64,000 nt of DNA from Persicaria tinctoria (GCA_037127255.1 JBANSL010000013.1:60052688-60116687), one strand, 5' to 3'; counted from the stretch's first letter, positions 23,701 to 36,413 are shown. A program made the numbers and translations. Notes: generated by a model from the letters alone, not told the origin.

Positions 23701-26700
23701 TGCGTGTGCTGGGGGTAGGGAGGGGGTTCATAATTAATTACAGACGGATGATTGTAATTGATTTTCTTAGGTAAGGTCACTTGTAGAATCTGGATCCACA
23801 CGGGATAATTGAGTTTCAACAAAACAAAGGGTTGTCAACAAGGCTTCCTACACTATCCTTTCATATTGTTCCTGTAAATATGACAATGGAAATTAATAGA
23901 AAAATGATATCATATACGAAGGTACTACTTATTTGAGGACAATAAGAACAATGCACGACATGGTGATAATGCAGAACCAACATTACATGGTAACTATTGG
24001 AAATATAATAAATTAATGTCCGAAAGTTATGTTTGTTAGCTGTATTTTTCGTGTAAATTGTGTTACTCAGACTATTAGCTTCCCTAGCCTACTTTTAGAC
24101 ATAACTATTATGTTCTAGGTATTAAGTGCAATTACTCCTATTACTTTCAGATTGTAACCCTTGACCTCCCTCCCTCCTGGTATTTATTCTGGGTTTCCTA
24201 TTCAGAAAATATAATCTCACACTCTTTTCTCACAATAATCTGCACAAGTTACATGTAGCATATCTTAAAAATCAGCTAATGTGTGGACGAGCCTAACCAC
24301 CATGATAAAATAATTAACATACCTGGTGGGAATGCAAGACCTGTGAAGCAATACTTCAAGTAAACAAGCATCCTATATCTGTATCCAAGATTTTTCACAT
24401 TAAGAAATCACTTCATAAAGTCATATATAATATGGTCAAGCAAGCAAACAGAGCAATGTCCAGCAGATCATATACCCAAGGGCAGTAGCAGCTTCGTTTT
24501 CACTATCCCACAGAACTAACACCAGTTCCTCCAATGGTGTCCTAAAATCATCTAATCCTTTGTTAAAGAGATATATCAGTGCACCATACAACCCATGCTC
24601 CCGACATAACCTGACCACCTACAAAGGCATGCATGCATCATTAATACATAGATTTATCTATGAGGCAAATATTATACAACTAGTGCTTTGGCCTGTGCTG
24701 TGCATGGGTCTAACTTTTTAAATCAATTTTATGAATAATAATATAATTTACAGTTTTGATTATTTTGTAATTATTAAATTTTTCTTTAAAGTTTTTATCA
24801 TTCATTAGCAATTTATTATCGGTGACAAAAGATTGTATGAAAATATATAGGAATTTTGTAATGACTTACTTTAATCAGTACTCCCTCCGTTCGCGAAAAC
24901 TTGTCATTTTAGAGTTTTGATTTTGTTCAAAAAAACTTGTCACGTTAGATATTTTACCCATATATTTCCAAATTTACCCTCATTTATTTAAAATTTGAAT
25001 TACCTTAAAAAATGTGATTGTACTTTGCTTTGAGATAATTAAGACAAAAGTAGGGGCAATTTAGGTAGTTTAAATACTTCTTAAATATTGTGCCCGGAGC
25101 TAAAGTGACAAGTTTTCGCGAACGGAGGGTGTAAAAGATTATCAAATGAATATTGTTTCCCCTCTTTTTATATCTCTTCTTAAAATGAAATATCACAAAT
25201 ATTATACAATAATTGATGAATAACGTTTATATTTGTTCACATATTCCTTTTTATAATTTAGGGATGCTGATTTTCTTTTGAGCAAAAAAGCTTCTTATTA
25301 TATGAAATATAATATGAGAAGATAGATACAGTTTATATGATATATAAATAGACTAATCTTATTCCTTCTTATGATTTATAACATTGTGATATTTTGCGGC
25401 ATAAAGTTTCTTCTAGAATTTAAGGCATTTAATGAGGGATTTAGTGACAAAAAAAAGGCTCTTTTATCAGTATATAGGCATAGAAGGGAACTAGTCATTG
25501 GTTTAACTGTCATCAAAACAAAGTTACTGCAGGACCTCAGAGTTGCAAGTGGTATGACCTGATTGAAGTCCAGGGAGGAAATATCCATGTGAAGTACACA
25601 TTGCTCAACTCGCTGCAACCACCCTTTGCGACTATAATGCTCCACAAGTGCTTGCATGATCTTCATAGATCATGTACAGAATCAGAAAATGCTTATCAAT
25701 TAACTTCAAATGCACAGAGGCTTTGTTCTTGTGTGTACCTCAGGTGGTAAGGACCCAAGCATATCTTTTAATATGTAAGGCTCCAGGAGCTCCAGAAATG
25801 TATCTGCAATGGAACAAAATAACAATAACAACAAATAGATCAATATATTATCAGGCAAACATAGGTATTAAGAAAAGGGGTAATAGCTCACAAGTTACAG
25901 AATAGATCTTTTTTGGCCGAAATTTTCTTACAATAATTTACCATTTTATACAAAATAAACTTGGAACCAAGAGAAACTTAAATATAGTAAAATCAGCCAA
26001 TTACACGGTCAATAAACCTATTCAACTGAATAGAGATGATTATTCAGTGGAAGGTTGTACATTCTGTTACAACAGAGATTTATAGCATCTCAATTATGAT
26101 TTATCTCATTATTAAACTACGGAAATGCTGGAGGCAAAGAGGCCATCATAAGTTATTTACAAATCAATAAAATTCTACAGTTCTCATGAACATTTTGAGC
26201 AAGTTTGTGAATAATTTGCACCAATCCTAGATATCGGTGAATAAAACAACATTTGTACAGTGAGCAGCAACACTAAGTTGCTTCAAAAGCAAGTTTCATT
26301 CCTTTGTGTTGTAAAATATGTTATTAGTAACTACTATTTTAGTTTCATACTAGTCATCCCTTTGTCATTATTTCCGTTTTAATTAGTCATAGAACCATCT
26401 ATTCTGTCGTATCATTTGGGTTTCTTTAATGTAGAGAACTTCATAGCTGAAATTTATGTATTAAGTTGAATTGACATACTATGCTATGTCACTAATATGT
26501 ATTTCGCAATCTGTAGAGCAATCATTTGCTGCAGTTGAACAATGATGATGAAATTACTTAAATGTTAGTTTTAAAAGCAGACTGCAATTCAATTTGCATT
26601 AAAAAACCATTAATAGTCTATACATGTAAATATGTTTATGATGCATCAGCTTATCATAGGCACCCATTACTTTTGTGCTTCACGCTTTTTTTTTTCACTG

Positions 26701-29700
26701 ATTCTTATTCTTACTGACAAAACCAGCGGAAAGCTTCCAGGAATGAGAATCTACATGCACTTAAAATTCGAAGTACAAAGTTTCAAGAGTTCCTAGGTCC
26801 AACATCAAAATATGGCCTCGATATTATGATCATCAAAGATACAGAGATTTCATATGTATCTCTCAAGAGAAGAATGAGAAGAACATACCTCTATGGTGAA
26901 CTGTGATAAATTTGGAGAAGATATCTTCAAAAAGAATATCAGTCCTTTTGATGTGCACACAAAATTCAACAGCAACACCACCAACACGTGTGAATTGCTC
27001 CTTAATCTCAGATAGCTTGGAGCCATTTATATTCCGTGGGCCATCTAAATCTACAACCTTTCCAATTTGGCTATTACATGCCACAGATATATAAGAGAAC
27101 ACTTCATCCACGTACGCAAAGAGCAACTCCACAAGATATGGCATTATAGCCTCCTGAACAGATTCCAAGCTTCTAGGAAGATCAATCACACCATGTGCCT
27201 CGCCATCATATAGTGTTGTTGCCATGTTCAAGGCACCCATCCAGTCACCAGCTTTGCGCAAAACCTGAATCCGTTCCTTCCAAGGAAGAAGTCGGGAGAC
27301 AACAAGATGTGCAGGCCCAAGTATATAGATGGAAGCCCCTCTTAATGCCACACAATTATGATAAGATTTTTCAGGATTCCCAAAGATATTACTAAAGTGT
27401 GTATGATAAGCAATGAGATCTTCTCCACCAAATCTGTCCACCGAGTAACTGGTTTGATGGATTAATTTCCCATCCCTTGTAAACAAGCAAAGTTGTCCTG
27501 TCAAGGTGAGAATGACCAGCATCTGGCAGAAAAAAAAGATAGAAACACGCCTTTATTTGCTTCCACGGAATATGATTGTATAAAAGAACATATGCGCACA
27601 CACAATTACTCTATCATTAAGTTATAAAATCGAGAAGCTGTAGGAAAGAAAGGATCAAATAAGACTAATCTAAGTCTTATTAGAGTGAAGACATTCAACT
27701 TATACATATGCACACCTGGTCATTCAACCATGTCAACCCTACTGCTGGACCGTCAAGTGTCCACTTGCCACAGACCTTCAAGTCGGATTTCACTAATTTG
27801 GCAATCTGCACCTTCCTATCCCATGCAATTGCAAGCCATGAAATCTTGTCTGGTGCTTCCAAAGGTGCAGTGTCTGAAATAATAAATTGGTTAGAATATC
27901 GCCTCTTAGAAGATGAAGAGTAGAATGGATAATACACAAATGATACTAACCTACGGAAGAACCCTGTAATTGTGTTGTACATTTCCATGCTGCATATGGC
28001 ATGGAACCTTCCCTAACTCCTTCTGGTCTGGAAAGTTGAGAATACACCTCCAAAGAAGGAGTGAGCCTCACCTTAAACAAACACTCATTGCATCAATATA
28101 GCTTCAGAAGATCTTTTCAAATTCTACATCACAGACAAATAGTACTTGGAATTTCTATAGTAATTTGAAGGCTTCATACCACAAGTGCAGTTTGATAAGT
28201 AATGAAGACCACAACACCATCTTCGGACAAGGAGGTTCCTTCACTAAAGAGCTTCCAAGCAGAATAACCCCCAACATTACCCATCTTCCCACCAAAGCTA
28301 CTGGCAGAACTTGCATAACTGCCCTGATAATTTAATGAAGCAGCTCCACCAAATACATCAGGAACAAGGGGAGAAGCACATAGCACTGTGCCCGTTCTTT
28401 GTCCATCAAGAAGACACTGTTTCAATGAAAGGCTTAGGGTGTGTTTGGATTCCCATTTCATTTTACATATAATTAAAATGTATGTATTAAATAAATAAAA
28501 AATATTATAAGTATAATCTGTTTGTTTTTTTTTTTTTTGACATCATATGTAATTATTAAAATAATAAAAAGAAAAACATAATTACTACTCCCTATATTTA
28601 TTCTTCAGCAAGCTTCCCCTCTCAACGAGACAACCCCCCACCCTCCATCCCTCTCACCGTTCTTCCTCCTCAACTGTATCTCCGTCCATGAACTCTAATA
28701 GCCCCCAATTTCAAAGGGGTTTTTATTTTATTATGAAATTGGGTTCATCTTCTAAACACATTTATATATATTATCAATTTCTTATTATTCTCCCCCCTTA
28801 AACTCATCGCTCGTGCCGGAGTTCGAATCGGGGTTTGGTACATTTGGGTGGTCCTCCGCAGTCAATTCATCATCCCAAGGTTCTCACCACCACCTGCTCT
28901 CTTGCTCCCCACCCGGTTCTTCTTTCTGAAACTGGAACCAGGGAGACCGTTTGCTGAATCCAGAATTGTCGTAGCCTCCATCTCTGCCAATTTTCCGGTT
29001 GAAAAATCCACCAGATCCAGATTCGCAGCCACCATAGTGCTGCTCCTATTCGGCGTCTAGATGGTAGTGAGTTTCGGAGGAGACTTAACACTTGATTTTT
29101 TTCTAATCAACTAAAAAGCTTATGATTTAAACATCTTTCCTTTTCTTACTATCCAAACGTAACTTAAAATATAATTAAATTATAACTAAAAACCATGTAT
29201 TATAAACTAAGGCTAATGGAATCCAAACAGACCCTTATATAAATTGTTAGCATGGAAGATCAACACTTCAAGCAATTATTCAATGCAAGCTTTTACCTCG
29301 TTCTCCGAAGTAAGCCAAGGGAGAACTCTTTTAACTGTTTTTGAAAAGTTACCACACTGTTGACAGAGACAAACGTCACAAACCTCACCTGTGTTTCAAC
29401 CTTGAGCCTCCCAAGCAAAGGCATTACTGAAATTGAATGCAGGAGAACTAAGCCTTTGCAGTCACCAGTAACTGCTTTCTGTCCAAGAAAAAAGGTATGA
29501 ACTACAGGTGCTTTGTGTTCTCCAGTTATAACTCTTGCTACTGCTGCCCTTTGCAAATCCCAAAATGTGAAATGACCATCTCCGTATCCAGCTAAAAGCA
29601 TGTCACCTTGCAGATTGAAGCATAAAGATGTTACTGAGGCTTGAGATTTATCTCCATCCAGGCCAAGGATTGAAATCTGAATACATATACAGTATAGTTT

Positions 29701-31481
29701 AGAAGAAGTGTAGCCTATAAAGCATATTCAGAGTGGTCAAATGCATGTAGCAGCAAAAAAACACAAAACAGTTGCAAAAATAATGTTTACTCTTTCAAGG
29801 AAAAATAAACAACCTTTGCATCCATATTGTCAGGATGATAAGCAGAGTATTTGCTAGGCACAACAAGAACAACACCCTTGGATGTTCCCACTGCAATATA
29901 GTTAGGATGAACTGCTAGAACCTCTGAAGAACCATGATCACGCCTAAATTCCGGAGAGGAAACAGTTCTTGTGACAGTATTGTCAGCATTGACATCAAAG
30001 TATCCCAAAACAGTGGAACCCCTCCGAACACCTTCAAGTCTCATTGGCTGAGCAGCAGCACCTTCCTCTAAGTGGAAACCTGTAGACGCTTGTTTCTTTT
30101 CCGACTCTTCAGCTAGTTCTAATGGCTTCTTTGAAGGCCGAAGTTTTTCATCTGTCCTCTTAATGGATCTCTCAGTCTCAAGCTGTGCAAGCCTATCTTC
30201 GACAAGCCTAGTTATATCAGGGCTTATGGAATCCACTTCCTTAACTTGTGATTCAGTCCTGTCCTTCTCTGCATCCTGAAACTCTGATGTTTCAACCTTA
30301 AAATCTTGTTCTACTCTACTCTCTTTTGCTGATTCTAGGGGACCTTCACCATCTTCAACGGATTGTGCAGAATTTGAAGCTTTTGAGTTCTCATAATCCA
30401 CCACGTCCCAATCTGCATAGCTCATCGAAACATTTTGTTCATGACGTAAGTTCTCAGACCCTGATACTGTTGCACTGTTTTCCTCCAAATTCTGATCAGC
30501 CTCATGATCAAGATTAGATGATGTTTCCACATCTTCAATTGAAGTTGACACTGAAGATTCTTGCCTCAATGTTACCTTATCAGATTTATCTGTTCCGAAC
30601 TGATCTAGTTCAGTCCGTTTAAACCCTTTTGATGATTCAATAGCACTGCCTTTGAAGGATTCTAAGACATCCTGGTGAGATATTGTGGTATTAATATCCA
30701 AACTCACCTCCTGAGCAACTAAAGCAGATTGAAAATCGCCAATTTGGTCATCCAGCTCGTTCAATATCCCCTCATCCTGAACACTATTCACACTAGTCTT
30801 ATCAAACCCCGGCAGTTCGACACCATCCGATACCTTGCTCTCTAAGCTCACACTCATCGCCCTTCTAGACTTAATCGCCGCAGCGTGAGGCGTGGGAACT
30901 GACCTAGACGCCGCCGCAGCTGCCGCAAGCGCCGCCCCAGGCTTAGCACTGGACCTCATGCCCCCTCCAAAAAGAGACGGAACTGGCGGCCTACGATTAG
31001 AGAAAGCAGAGAATTCATCGGACTTGTACCTCTGAAGCAAATTATACCTCGATCGGCCAGAGTTGTAATTATTATCATCCAACTGCGACGATTCGGGCTT
31101 CGAGTTGAAAGTTCTAGTACCTGATCCCACTCCAACACCTAGGGTTCTGATTCTACTAGTGCTGGTAGTCACACTGCTATACACCGAACTGAGGTCGTCC
31201 TCGTCCGCTCCGGAATCCGATTTGCAGCTATACTGGTCTGGTTTGGAAGGAGAGCAAGAAGAGGGACCTCCGGCGCGGAAGGAAGGTGTTGGAGAGGAGG
31301 AAGACGAGTCTGATTCGTTGAGGATGTCGTCGACGGTACGGCGAAGTGTGGGATCAAGATCATCGTCGGTGTCGGAGTCGGAAGTAGTTGTGGCGGCGGC
31401 AGTGGAGTGGCGGTGGAGAATGGAATCGAGATCGACCTCCATTGAAAGATCGGAGAGGGAGAGTGATGGATTTCTGATCAT
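17762..31481 (-). CDS. VPS8: VPS8 homologue, CORVET membrane-tethering subunit, 19 exons
   Basis: Vps8 is the subunit that brings the CORVET complex to Rab5-type endosomes. Exons by descending coordinate: 31481-29814, 29676-29389, 28416-28180, 28071-27951, 27873-27716, 27522-26889, 25803-25739, 25660-25559, 24618-24476, 24378-24323, 22263-21614, 21403-21213, 20983-20680, 19839-19555, 19458-19349, 19148-18851, 18579-18184, 18102-17862, 17787-17762. All have GT-AG borders, join in phase and give 1990 codons plus stop, close to the known plant length. The acidic Ser-rich N-terminus (about 1-480) precedes WD40-type repeats (GTSKGVVLVVP, GYGDGHFTFWDLQ, GDCKGLVLLHS), a helical Vps8 core (SRLLPWKERIQVLRKAGDW) and a C-terminal RING (CCVC, FNCGHATHMQC, CPIC; about residues 1803-1855). 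An in-frame Met 13 codons downstream (MEVDLDS) may be the real start. The last 26-bp exon is the least certain. Confidence 0.92.
18184..18579 (-). other. VPS8: VPS8 exon 17, RING finger domain
   Basis: The exon encodes 132 residues. Cysteines and histidines in the order C-x2-C, C-x-H-x2-H-x2-C and C-x2-C form a RING of the kind that ends Vps8 proteins. In yeast and animals this region contacts other complex members and may act as a ubiquitin ligase; for this plant copy that is family knowledge, not seen in the sequence. Borders: acceptor TTGTAG before 18579 and donor GTATCT after 18184. Confidence 0.85.
20135..20596. mobile_element. hAT-like miniature element rich in GGGTCGGGT, in a VPS8 intron
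   Basis: It lies between exons 14 and 13. The left end TAGAGGTGGCAATCGGG and the inverted right end TAGAGTCCCGACTC are similar terminal repeats, and 8-bp flanks CTTGCTAG and CCTGCAAG match at six positions, compatible with an aged hAT duplication. Both subterminal zones are packed with TCGGGT units around an AT-rich core. The same layout is seen with perfect ends at 46207-46623. No coding capacity. Confidence 0.55.
22264..24322 (-). other. Large VPS8 intron 10 with retroelement debris
   Basis: This 2.06-kb intron separates exons 11 and 10. On the plus strand, 22516-22587 reads LPFPVSATWEDIQDTF up to FFP and a stop, which resembles the end of the chromodomain region of a Ty3 integrase. Around 23990-24250 a stretch starting TGTCCGAAAG and ending in CTCTTTTCTCACAATAATC looks like part of a Copia-type LTR, but no paired end was found. 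The rest has no recognisable gene. Confidence 0.45.
24881..25131. mobile_element. Stowaway-like MITE in a VPS8 intron (251 bp)
   Basis: Terminal inverted repeats CTCCCTCCGTTCGCGAAAAC (left) and CACCCTCCGTTCGCGAAAAC (right, inverted) are nearly perfect and continue as ACTTGTCA. TA duplicates flank both sides. Length, TIR type and TA target fit Stowaway (Tc1/mariner-derived). It sits between exons 9 and 8 in the minus-strand gene. Confidence 0.88.
28437..29234. mobile_element. PIF/Harbinger-like non-autonomous element in a VPS8 intron (798 bp)
   Basis: Inverted ends GGGTGTGTTTGGATTCCCAT and GGGTCTGTTTGGATTCCAT, with TTA duplicates at 28434-28436 and 29235-29237, the target preference of PIF/Harbinger. 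It lies between exons 3 and 2. The middle (about 28600-29080) is GC-richer than the ends and has an open minus-strand segment that could be a captured gene piece; it was not identified. Splice sites of the flanking exons are outside it and intact. Confidence 0.82.
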
Positions 31482-33300
31482 CGCTGGAGAGCACAGCGAT
31501 GGCAGAGCCGGGACCCGAGGGAAGTCAAGGAAAACATTTGGTATCTTAGCGAACAGAACAGGGAAGGGGGTGGGATGATAACAAAACAAGAATGGAATGA
31601 GCGAAACCACCCCACTTTCGATCTTTTTAGGGCCCGTTTGGCCAAATCGATTTACTATAGGCTAGCACATGTTATATGAACCTCAATGTTAATAGATAAA
31701 TCTTTTGTCCTCTTGATAAGTGTATGCAATTAAATACGTCTAATCTATAATAATCTTATAAAAACACCAACTTATTAAAGAACGGTAAATTAACACGGTT
31801 AATAAACGGCATTTTTTTTTTATGTGTTTCATATTGTATTTCACTCAATCACTCATCGTCTTTCCCCGTTGCTACTCCTCCCCGAATCTGCCCCCTCCAA
31901 TCTCAGTTTTCGATCTCTAAATTCCCCCTTTTCTTTTCGATGCCCTATTTTCTTTATCCAAATTTTGGATGTTAAACCAGCAAGACGCCAATAAATATGA
32001 ACCACCGCACAAGGGTACCAGTTTCCAACAACTAGTATGCTAAGATGGTTTCCTGGCTCCCTCAAACTTCAATTTGATTGCTTCTCTTCCTCTGATGGGT
32101 CAACAATGTCGACGATGAATTAAGAGGGTTGAGACTTGCTTCTTTCATATGTATGTTGCATCGATTTGAACTAAGAAGTCAATTTGGGTTTGAATTGAGT
32201 TTGTTATGTGGGAATTAGGGTTTCGATTTATGGGTTGTGATTTTTAAAGGCTGGTTTATCATGTTGGAATTAGGGTTTAGAGTTGGGGCTATGATTTGCC
32301 AATTAGGGTAAGCAATTACAACATTATTTAATTTATTTTAGAAGCAGACATGGCCTAATCCAGCTGAATTAGGAGGGATGTGATACCACTAGGCCATAGT
32401 TTTAAATGAAGTGATTCATATTTTAGAAGATCTTTCGTGTACATACCTTGTGTGATTAAGATTACTGGCCTAGTAATTGAGTTGAAAAGTTCTTGAATTT
32501 TTAAGGGTATGGAAATAAAGGCGATTTATTTGTCATAGTTCCGAAGAAATAACAAGTTCTGGTGATTTTTTGGGGATGTGAAGACCCTACCATGTGCATG
32601 TCAATGCCTGATGTTAGATTAGAGTATTGTTTTGGACTTCAGGACCGCGGGTTGGTTAGTTGGTCATGGTTGGAGTCTATAGCAACTCATATGAGCATGT
32701 AACATGTTGAGTATGATTTTAAGTAAACGAGGTAACATATTTGTTAAATAACAAGCTCTTTAAAGTATATTGCATTTGGTTGGGTAAATACGTGAAGTGT
32801 TCTCATGCTTCACATATATTTGAAGATAATATGTTGTTGTACATAATTGGATTATATAAGATTGAACATCCTTTTGTGGCTCATCTATGTGGAATATTTT
32901 GGAGACTACCTATAACTTTATAACCAGCTGACATTCAAGGAACATTTTTCACTTTTTAGTGCCATGTTAATTTTGATTTGTTTTCTCCCTATCCATAATG
33001 ATTAATTGATTATTTTATTCATATGTTGAGCAGCAAACCTTCAACATGGCTATTTGTCACATGCTGATGATAATGGAGACTGGGTTTTAACTATATTAAT
33101 TAACAGCTTTATCTCTTGTAAGCCAAATGTGATTAATATAATGCATTGCATATGCTCTTTTATTCCACAAATTCAGTTATCTACCAAATGTTGCCTTTCC
33201 TTATAGGTTGTTTTGTAAAGAGCAGTTTATTCTAATTTCTACTTGTCTGGATTTCTTGACACAAATCATGTTAGGATAATCTTGTTATTTTTTTTATAAG
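31482..33300. other. Upstream region of VPS8 and intergenic DNA
   Basis: The bases just above the VPS8 start are presumably promoter and 5' UTR; no clear TATA box was assigned. GGGCCCGTTTGGCCAAATC near 31630 resembles a PIF/Harbinger end but has no partner nearby. From 31900 to 33300 the sequence is AT-rich and nothing recognisable was found. Confidence 0.4.
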
Positions 33301-33306
33301 AGCAAG

Positions 33307-33690
33307 ATGTGATTTTTTTTTTGATAAGGTAAGAATTCGAGAACCAGACGGGCCTGACACCTTGAGTGGCCGACAAAGTCGGCAAACGACGAACCGTCAA
33401 AGCATACAATGAAAATAAAAAAAGGTGCAAACCAGACAGTGACAAACAAACAATTCCAAGCGACCTAGCAAACCTAATCCTAACACGTTGGGGAAAACAT
33501 AGACGATGAGCCAAAGCCAAGCGCCACCAAACAGCGACACTGCTGGCTAGCGGTACATCAGGAGTCCCAGTGGGTAGTGAAGACGAACCTCCAAGGAAAT
33601 TTCCAGATAACGGAGACGCCTCGATAAACACCATCTCGACCCCAGCCAGACCCGACTCCGAGACGCCAGAGCCCCAACTAAGAAAAGGTT
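33307..33690 (-). mobile_element. Probable 3' end of a LINE, minus strand
   Basis: Read on the minus strand, GC-moderate sequence with no stop for about 115 codons ends in TTACCTTATC and a run of 11 A, like a polyadenylated non-LTR 3' end. No reverse transcriptase motif remains, and the 5' side is cut by the small LTR element at 33700. A retrocopied host 3' UTR is an alternative. Confidence 0.35.
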
Positions 33691-33699
33691 TGCCGAGAC

Positions 33700-35556
33700 T
33701 GATGAGACCCGAGGACCGGATCGACCAAGACTCGAGCTTTCAAACAGTCTTTTTGTGGGGCTAATTTTTTGTGGTTTATGGAAACTGAAAAAAGGGATAT
33801 GTGGAGCAAGATCCGCAGGCCTCTCACCCTTGAATCCCCTACACTCGATCTCAATCCTCTTGGAATCGCACTCCGAGGATCTCTACCCTTTGACACATTC
33901 GCCTCTCACTAGGGTATCACCCCCGACCTCTCACCTAAGCGTTCGTTGTTACCCTCTCACCAAGAACTCGATCCTTAACCCAAAATCATAGGAAACTATT
34001 TAGTGGTTTAACCTTTAACTCAACTAAACTTGACTTCATTTAAAATGAAGGTTTTACAAGCAATATATAGGATGAAAATAGAAGCCTCAAACATCTCTAA
34101 GTGATGTGGGATTATTAGAATAGAAAACCTCAAGGAAACTTCGTCCATACTTGATCTGCTGAATTGAACGTCAAATCCGAGCATCTTCGGGGCTGATTCG
34201 GAATAAATGTTCATCATAGAAGTTGTAGCCACTTAAAATAGCTTTCCAACAAGTGCTCAACGGCTTCAATCGGAATTTTATACAGCTCGAAAGAGTCAAA
34301 ATACCACGGTGACGCCATGCTGTTTTCTCAAACAAGAGTTGATATTCGGCTCCAGCGACAAAGCTTTGTACGATAAATGAGTCAAGATCACTGACCACTA
34401 GGATCGCATCATCCTCCTTGCCTTGAAAAGGATTCGACCTCGAATCCGTGATAGAAACGAGAGACTTCTTTGGACATGCTTCTTCTTCCTTGAGCAGATC
34501 TTGAATCCCCTATTCTTCTTGAATCGTGAAAGGCAAGCAAGACGGAATGAATGGGGTCGCATCCAACCACTTAGTTGACATGGAATTCAAAAAGATAGGT
34601 ACCTCGGTTGGCGTCCGTTTCTCCTTCATGGAAAGTACACCATTAGGAAGTTGGATGATTTCCTCATCTTTCTTAAGCTCGGGCATGACGTTTGCAGTCT
34701 CAATCGGAACATACTTGGACTTGCCTTCTTTAATCCCAAGCACTTCACCCATGACGGTAGAGGATGTTGTCTTTGAAGAGAGATGTGGTGGTGTTGTGGG
34801 CTTCAATGACATTGACCCCAATGAGATGACGAGTTTTCGAATTTCTCGTACTTGTTGCATTGAGTCTTCCGTGAGTTTGCGGATCTCTTGCCAAGGGGCT
34901 TCAACCTTCTTCTTACGCCGAGCCTCATCCTCTCGATCCCTTCTCTTACGATATCTCATCTGGATCTCTTGATTAACTACATCATATGTAGCACCATCCA
35001 TGTCACTCCAATGAAGATACCCATCATCATAGGCTCGAATAGCCCATTGGATTTACTCTTCGGACAAAGGCTTGGAACTCGTCTTCTTGAACATTTTGAC
35101 TAGGAAGAAACAACTCAATTATCAAAAGCTCGATGGACTCGAGTTGATTAGCTCTGATACCACTTGATAAGACCTGAGGACCGAGATCGACCAAGGCTCG
35201 AGCTTTCGAAGACTCTTTTTGTGGGGCTAATTTTTGGGGTTTATGGAAACTGAAAAAAGAGATACGTGGAGCAAGATTCGCATGCCTCTCACCCTTGAAT
35301 CCCCTACACTCGATCTCAATCCTCTCAGAATCGCACTTCGAGGATCTCAACCCTTTGACACCTTCACCTCTCACTAGGGTGTCACCCTCGGCCTCTCACC
35401 AAAGGGTTCACTCTTAGCCTCTCACCAAGAACTCGATCCTTAACCCAAAATCATAGGAAGCTATTGGTGGCTTAACCTTTAACTCAACTAAACATGACTT
35501 CACTTAAAATTAAGGTTTTACAAGCAATATATAGGATGAAAATAGAAGCCCCAAAC
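33700..35556 (-). mobile_element. Small non-autonomous LTR element related to the outer CRM-like element, 5' LTR truncated
   Basis: On the minus strand the complete 3' LTR is 34411-33700 (712 bp; TGATGCGATCC...TCATCA). The 5' LTR survives only as 35556-35165. The tRNA-Met primer site TGGTATCAGAGC is at 35162-35151. The internal part is only about 750 bp. Just before the 3' LTR it reads DSRSNPFQGKEDDAI, clearly homologous to DSWSNSFQEGEVDAG at the same place in the outer element, and both LTRs start TGATGCG. It is therefore a deletion-type partner of that family. The 5' LTR is cut at 35557 by unrelated sequence starting TGTAAAGACC. Confidence 0.82.
34510..35094 (-). pseudogene. ORF of the small non-autonomous LTR element
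   Basis: From ATG at 35094 the frame reads MFKKTSSKPLSEE, a TAA stop near 35053, then IQWAIRAYDDGYLHW and onward for about 180 codons, including a strongly basic/acidic stretch (YRKRRDREDEARRKKK) that could be helical or nucleic-acid-binding. No Gag, protease or polymerase motif is visible. A TAG ends it near 34510. The function is unknown; it is unlike the Gag of the outer element by eye. Confidence 0.45.
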
Positions 35557-36413
35557 TGTAAAGACCGAAATATTATTTTAATAAAAAAAATATATTATTT
35601 TATATCTGAGATATAAAGTTGGAGAAAAACTCATCCTCGAGTACAATTTTCGATTTAAATCATTATGAACGATTCCGACATCGTTTAAAAATTTGATTTC
35701 GACGGATTTTATTTCCACCTTCTTACTTCGAGATTTGGAATTTATGTTGAGCTTTATTATTTTATTTCGGATTTGGAATTTTGATTTGAGTTTTAAACGA
35801 GTCGGAATAACGTCGAGAGAGCGGGTTTCAGAATTCGTTTTTCGGGTAATTTTGAGTTGGGATTCATGGGGACCATTTTACTTCTTTTCTTCTCCCTCCC
35901 AATTTCAAATTCGAAGCAGTAGATTCACATGCCACCTGGTCTTCTTCTTTCCATTTGAGGCTAAACCACACACCTCACGCCCCTCCTCCCTCATGGTGTT
36001 GTCTCACCTCTTTGTGGCTAAGATGCAAGGCTCCCTCTTCCCCTCTTTTGTATGGTAGCAGAAGTAGCAGAGGCACGCCTCCTGACAGCTCTCCTCTCCT
36101 CTTCTTTCTGCCTTCAAATGTCCAGCTTCCCCTCCCCTCTTCTGCCTGCTAAAAACCACAACTCACAGGTCTCCCTTCACCCTCATTTTTTTATATTCAA
36201 AACCCAAAGGTCCCCATTTTTCCCCTTGCCTTGTCGAAGATCCCACGCCACAACTCCATTGTTCTTCTCTTCTCCTCTTTTCCACCTCAGAAGAACAAAA
36301 GAAAGCCCCCGAAACCGCCCTCTCCATTTTAGCCCCAAGTCACCAGAGCACTACCAAATCGCCATGCCTTCCGATCCACAGAATCCGAGCACCCGAGCCT
36401 CCACTCTGTTGGG
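35557..36413 (+). other. Possible LTR fragment beginning TGTAAAGACC, without gene
   Basis: It begins exactly where the small element's LTR is cut, with TG, as if another LTR element had inserted there. AT-rich for 300 bases, then a pyrimidine-rich, 5'-UTR-like stretch (CTTCTTTTCTTCTCCCTCCC). No second LTR, primer site or target duplicate was found, so the class remains open. Confidence 0.35.

Noticed and set aside
31105..31578. 157-codon plus-strand ORF opposite VPS8 exon 1
   Set aside because: It is antisense to the Ser/Asp-rich N-terminal exon, where low-complexity codons keep the reverse strand open.
33307..33690. Left part considered as a VPS8-side host gene
   Set aside because: The poly(A)-like end and lack of introns or domains fit a non-LTR tail better.
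34526..34972. 148-codon plus-strand ORF
   Set aside because: Antisense to the ORF of the small LTR element, which has the primer site and polypurine tract on the minus strand.
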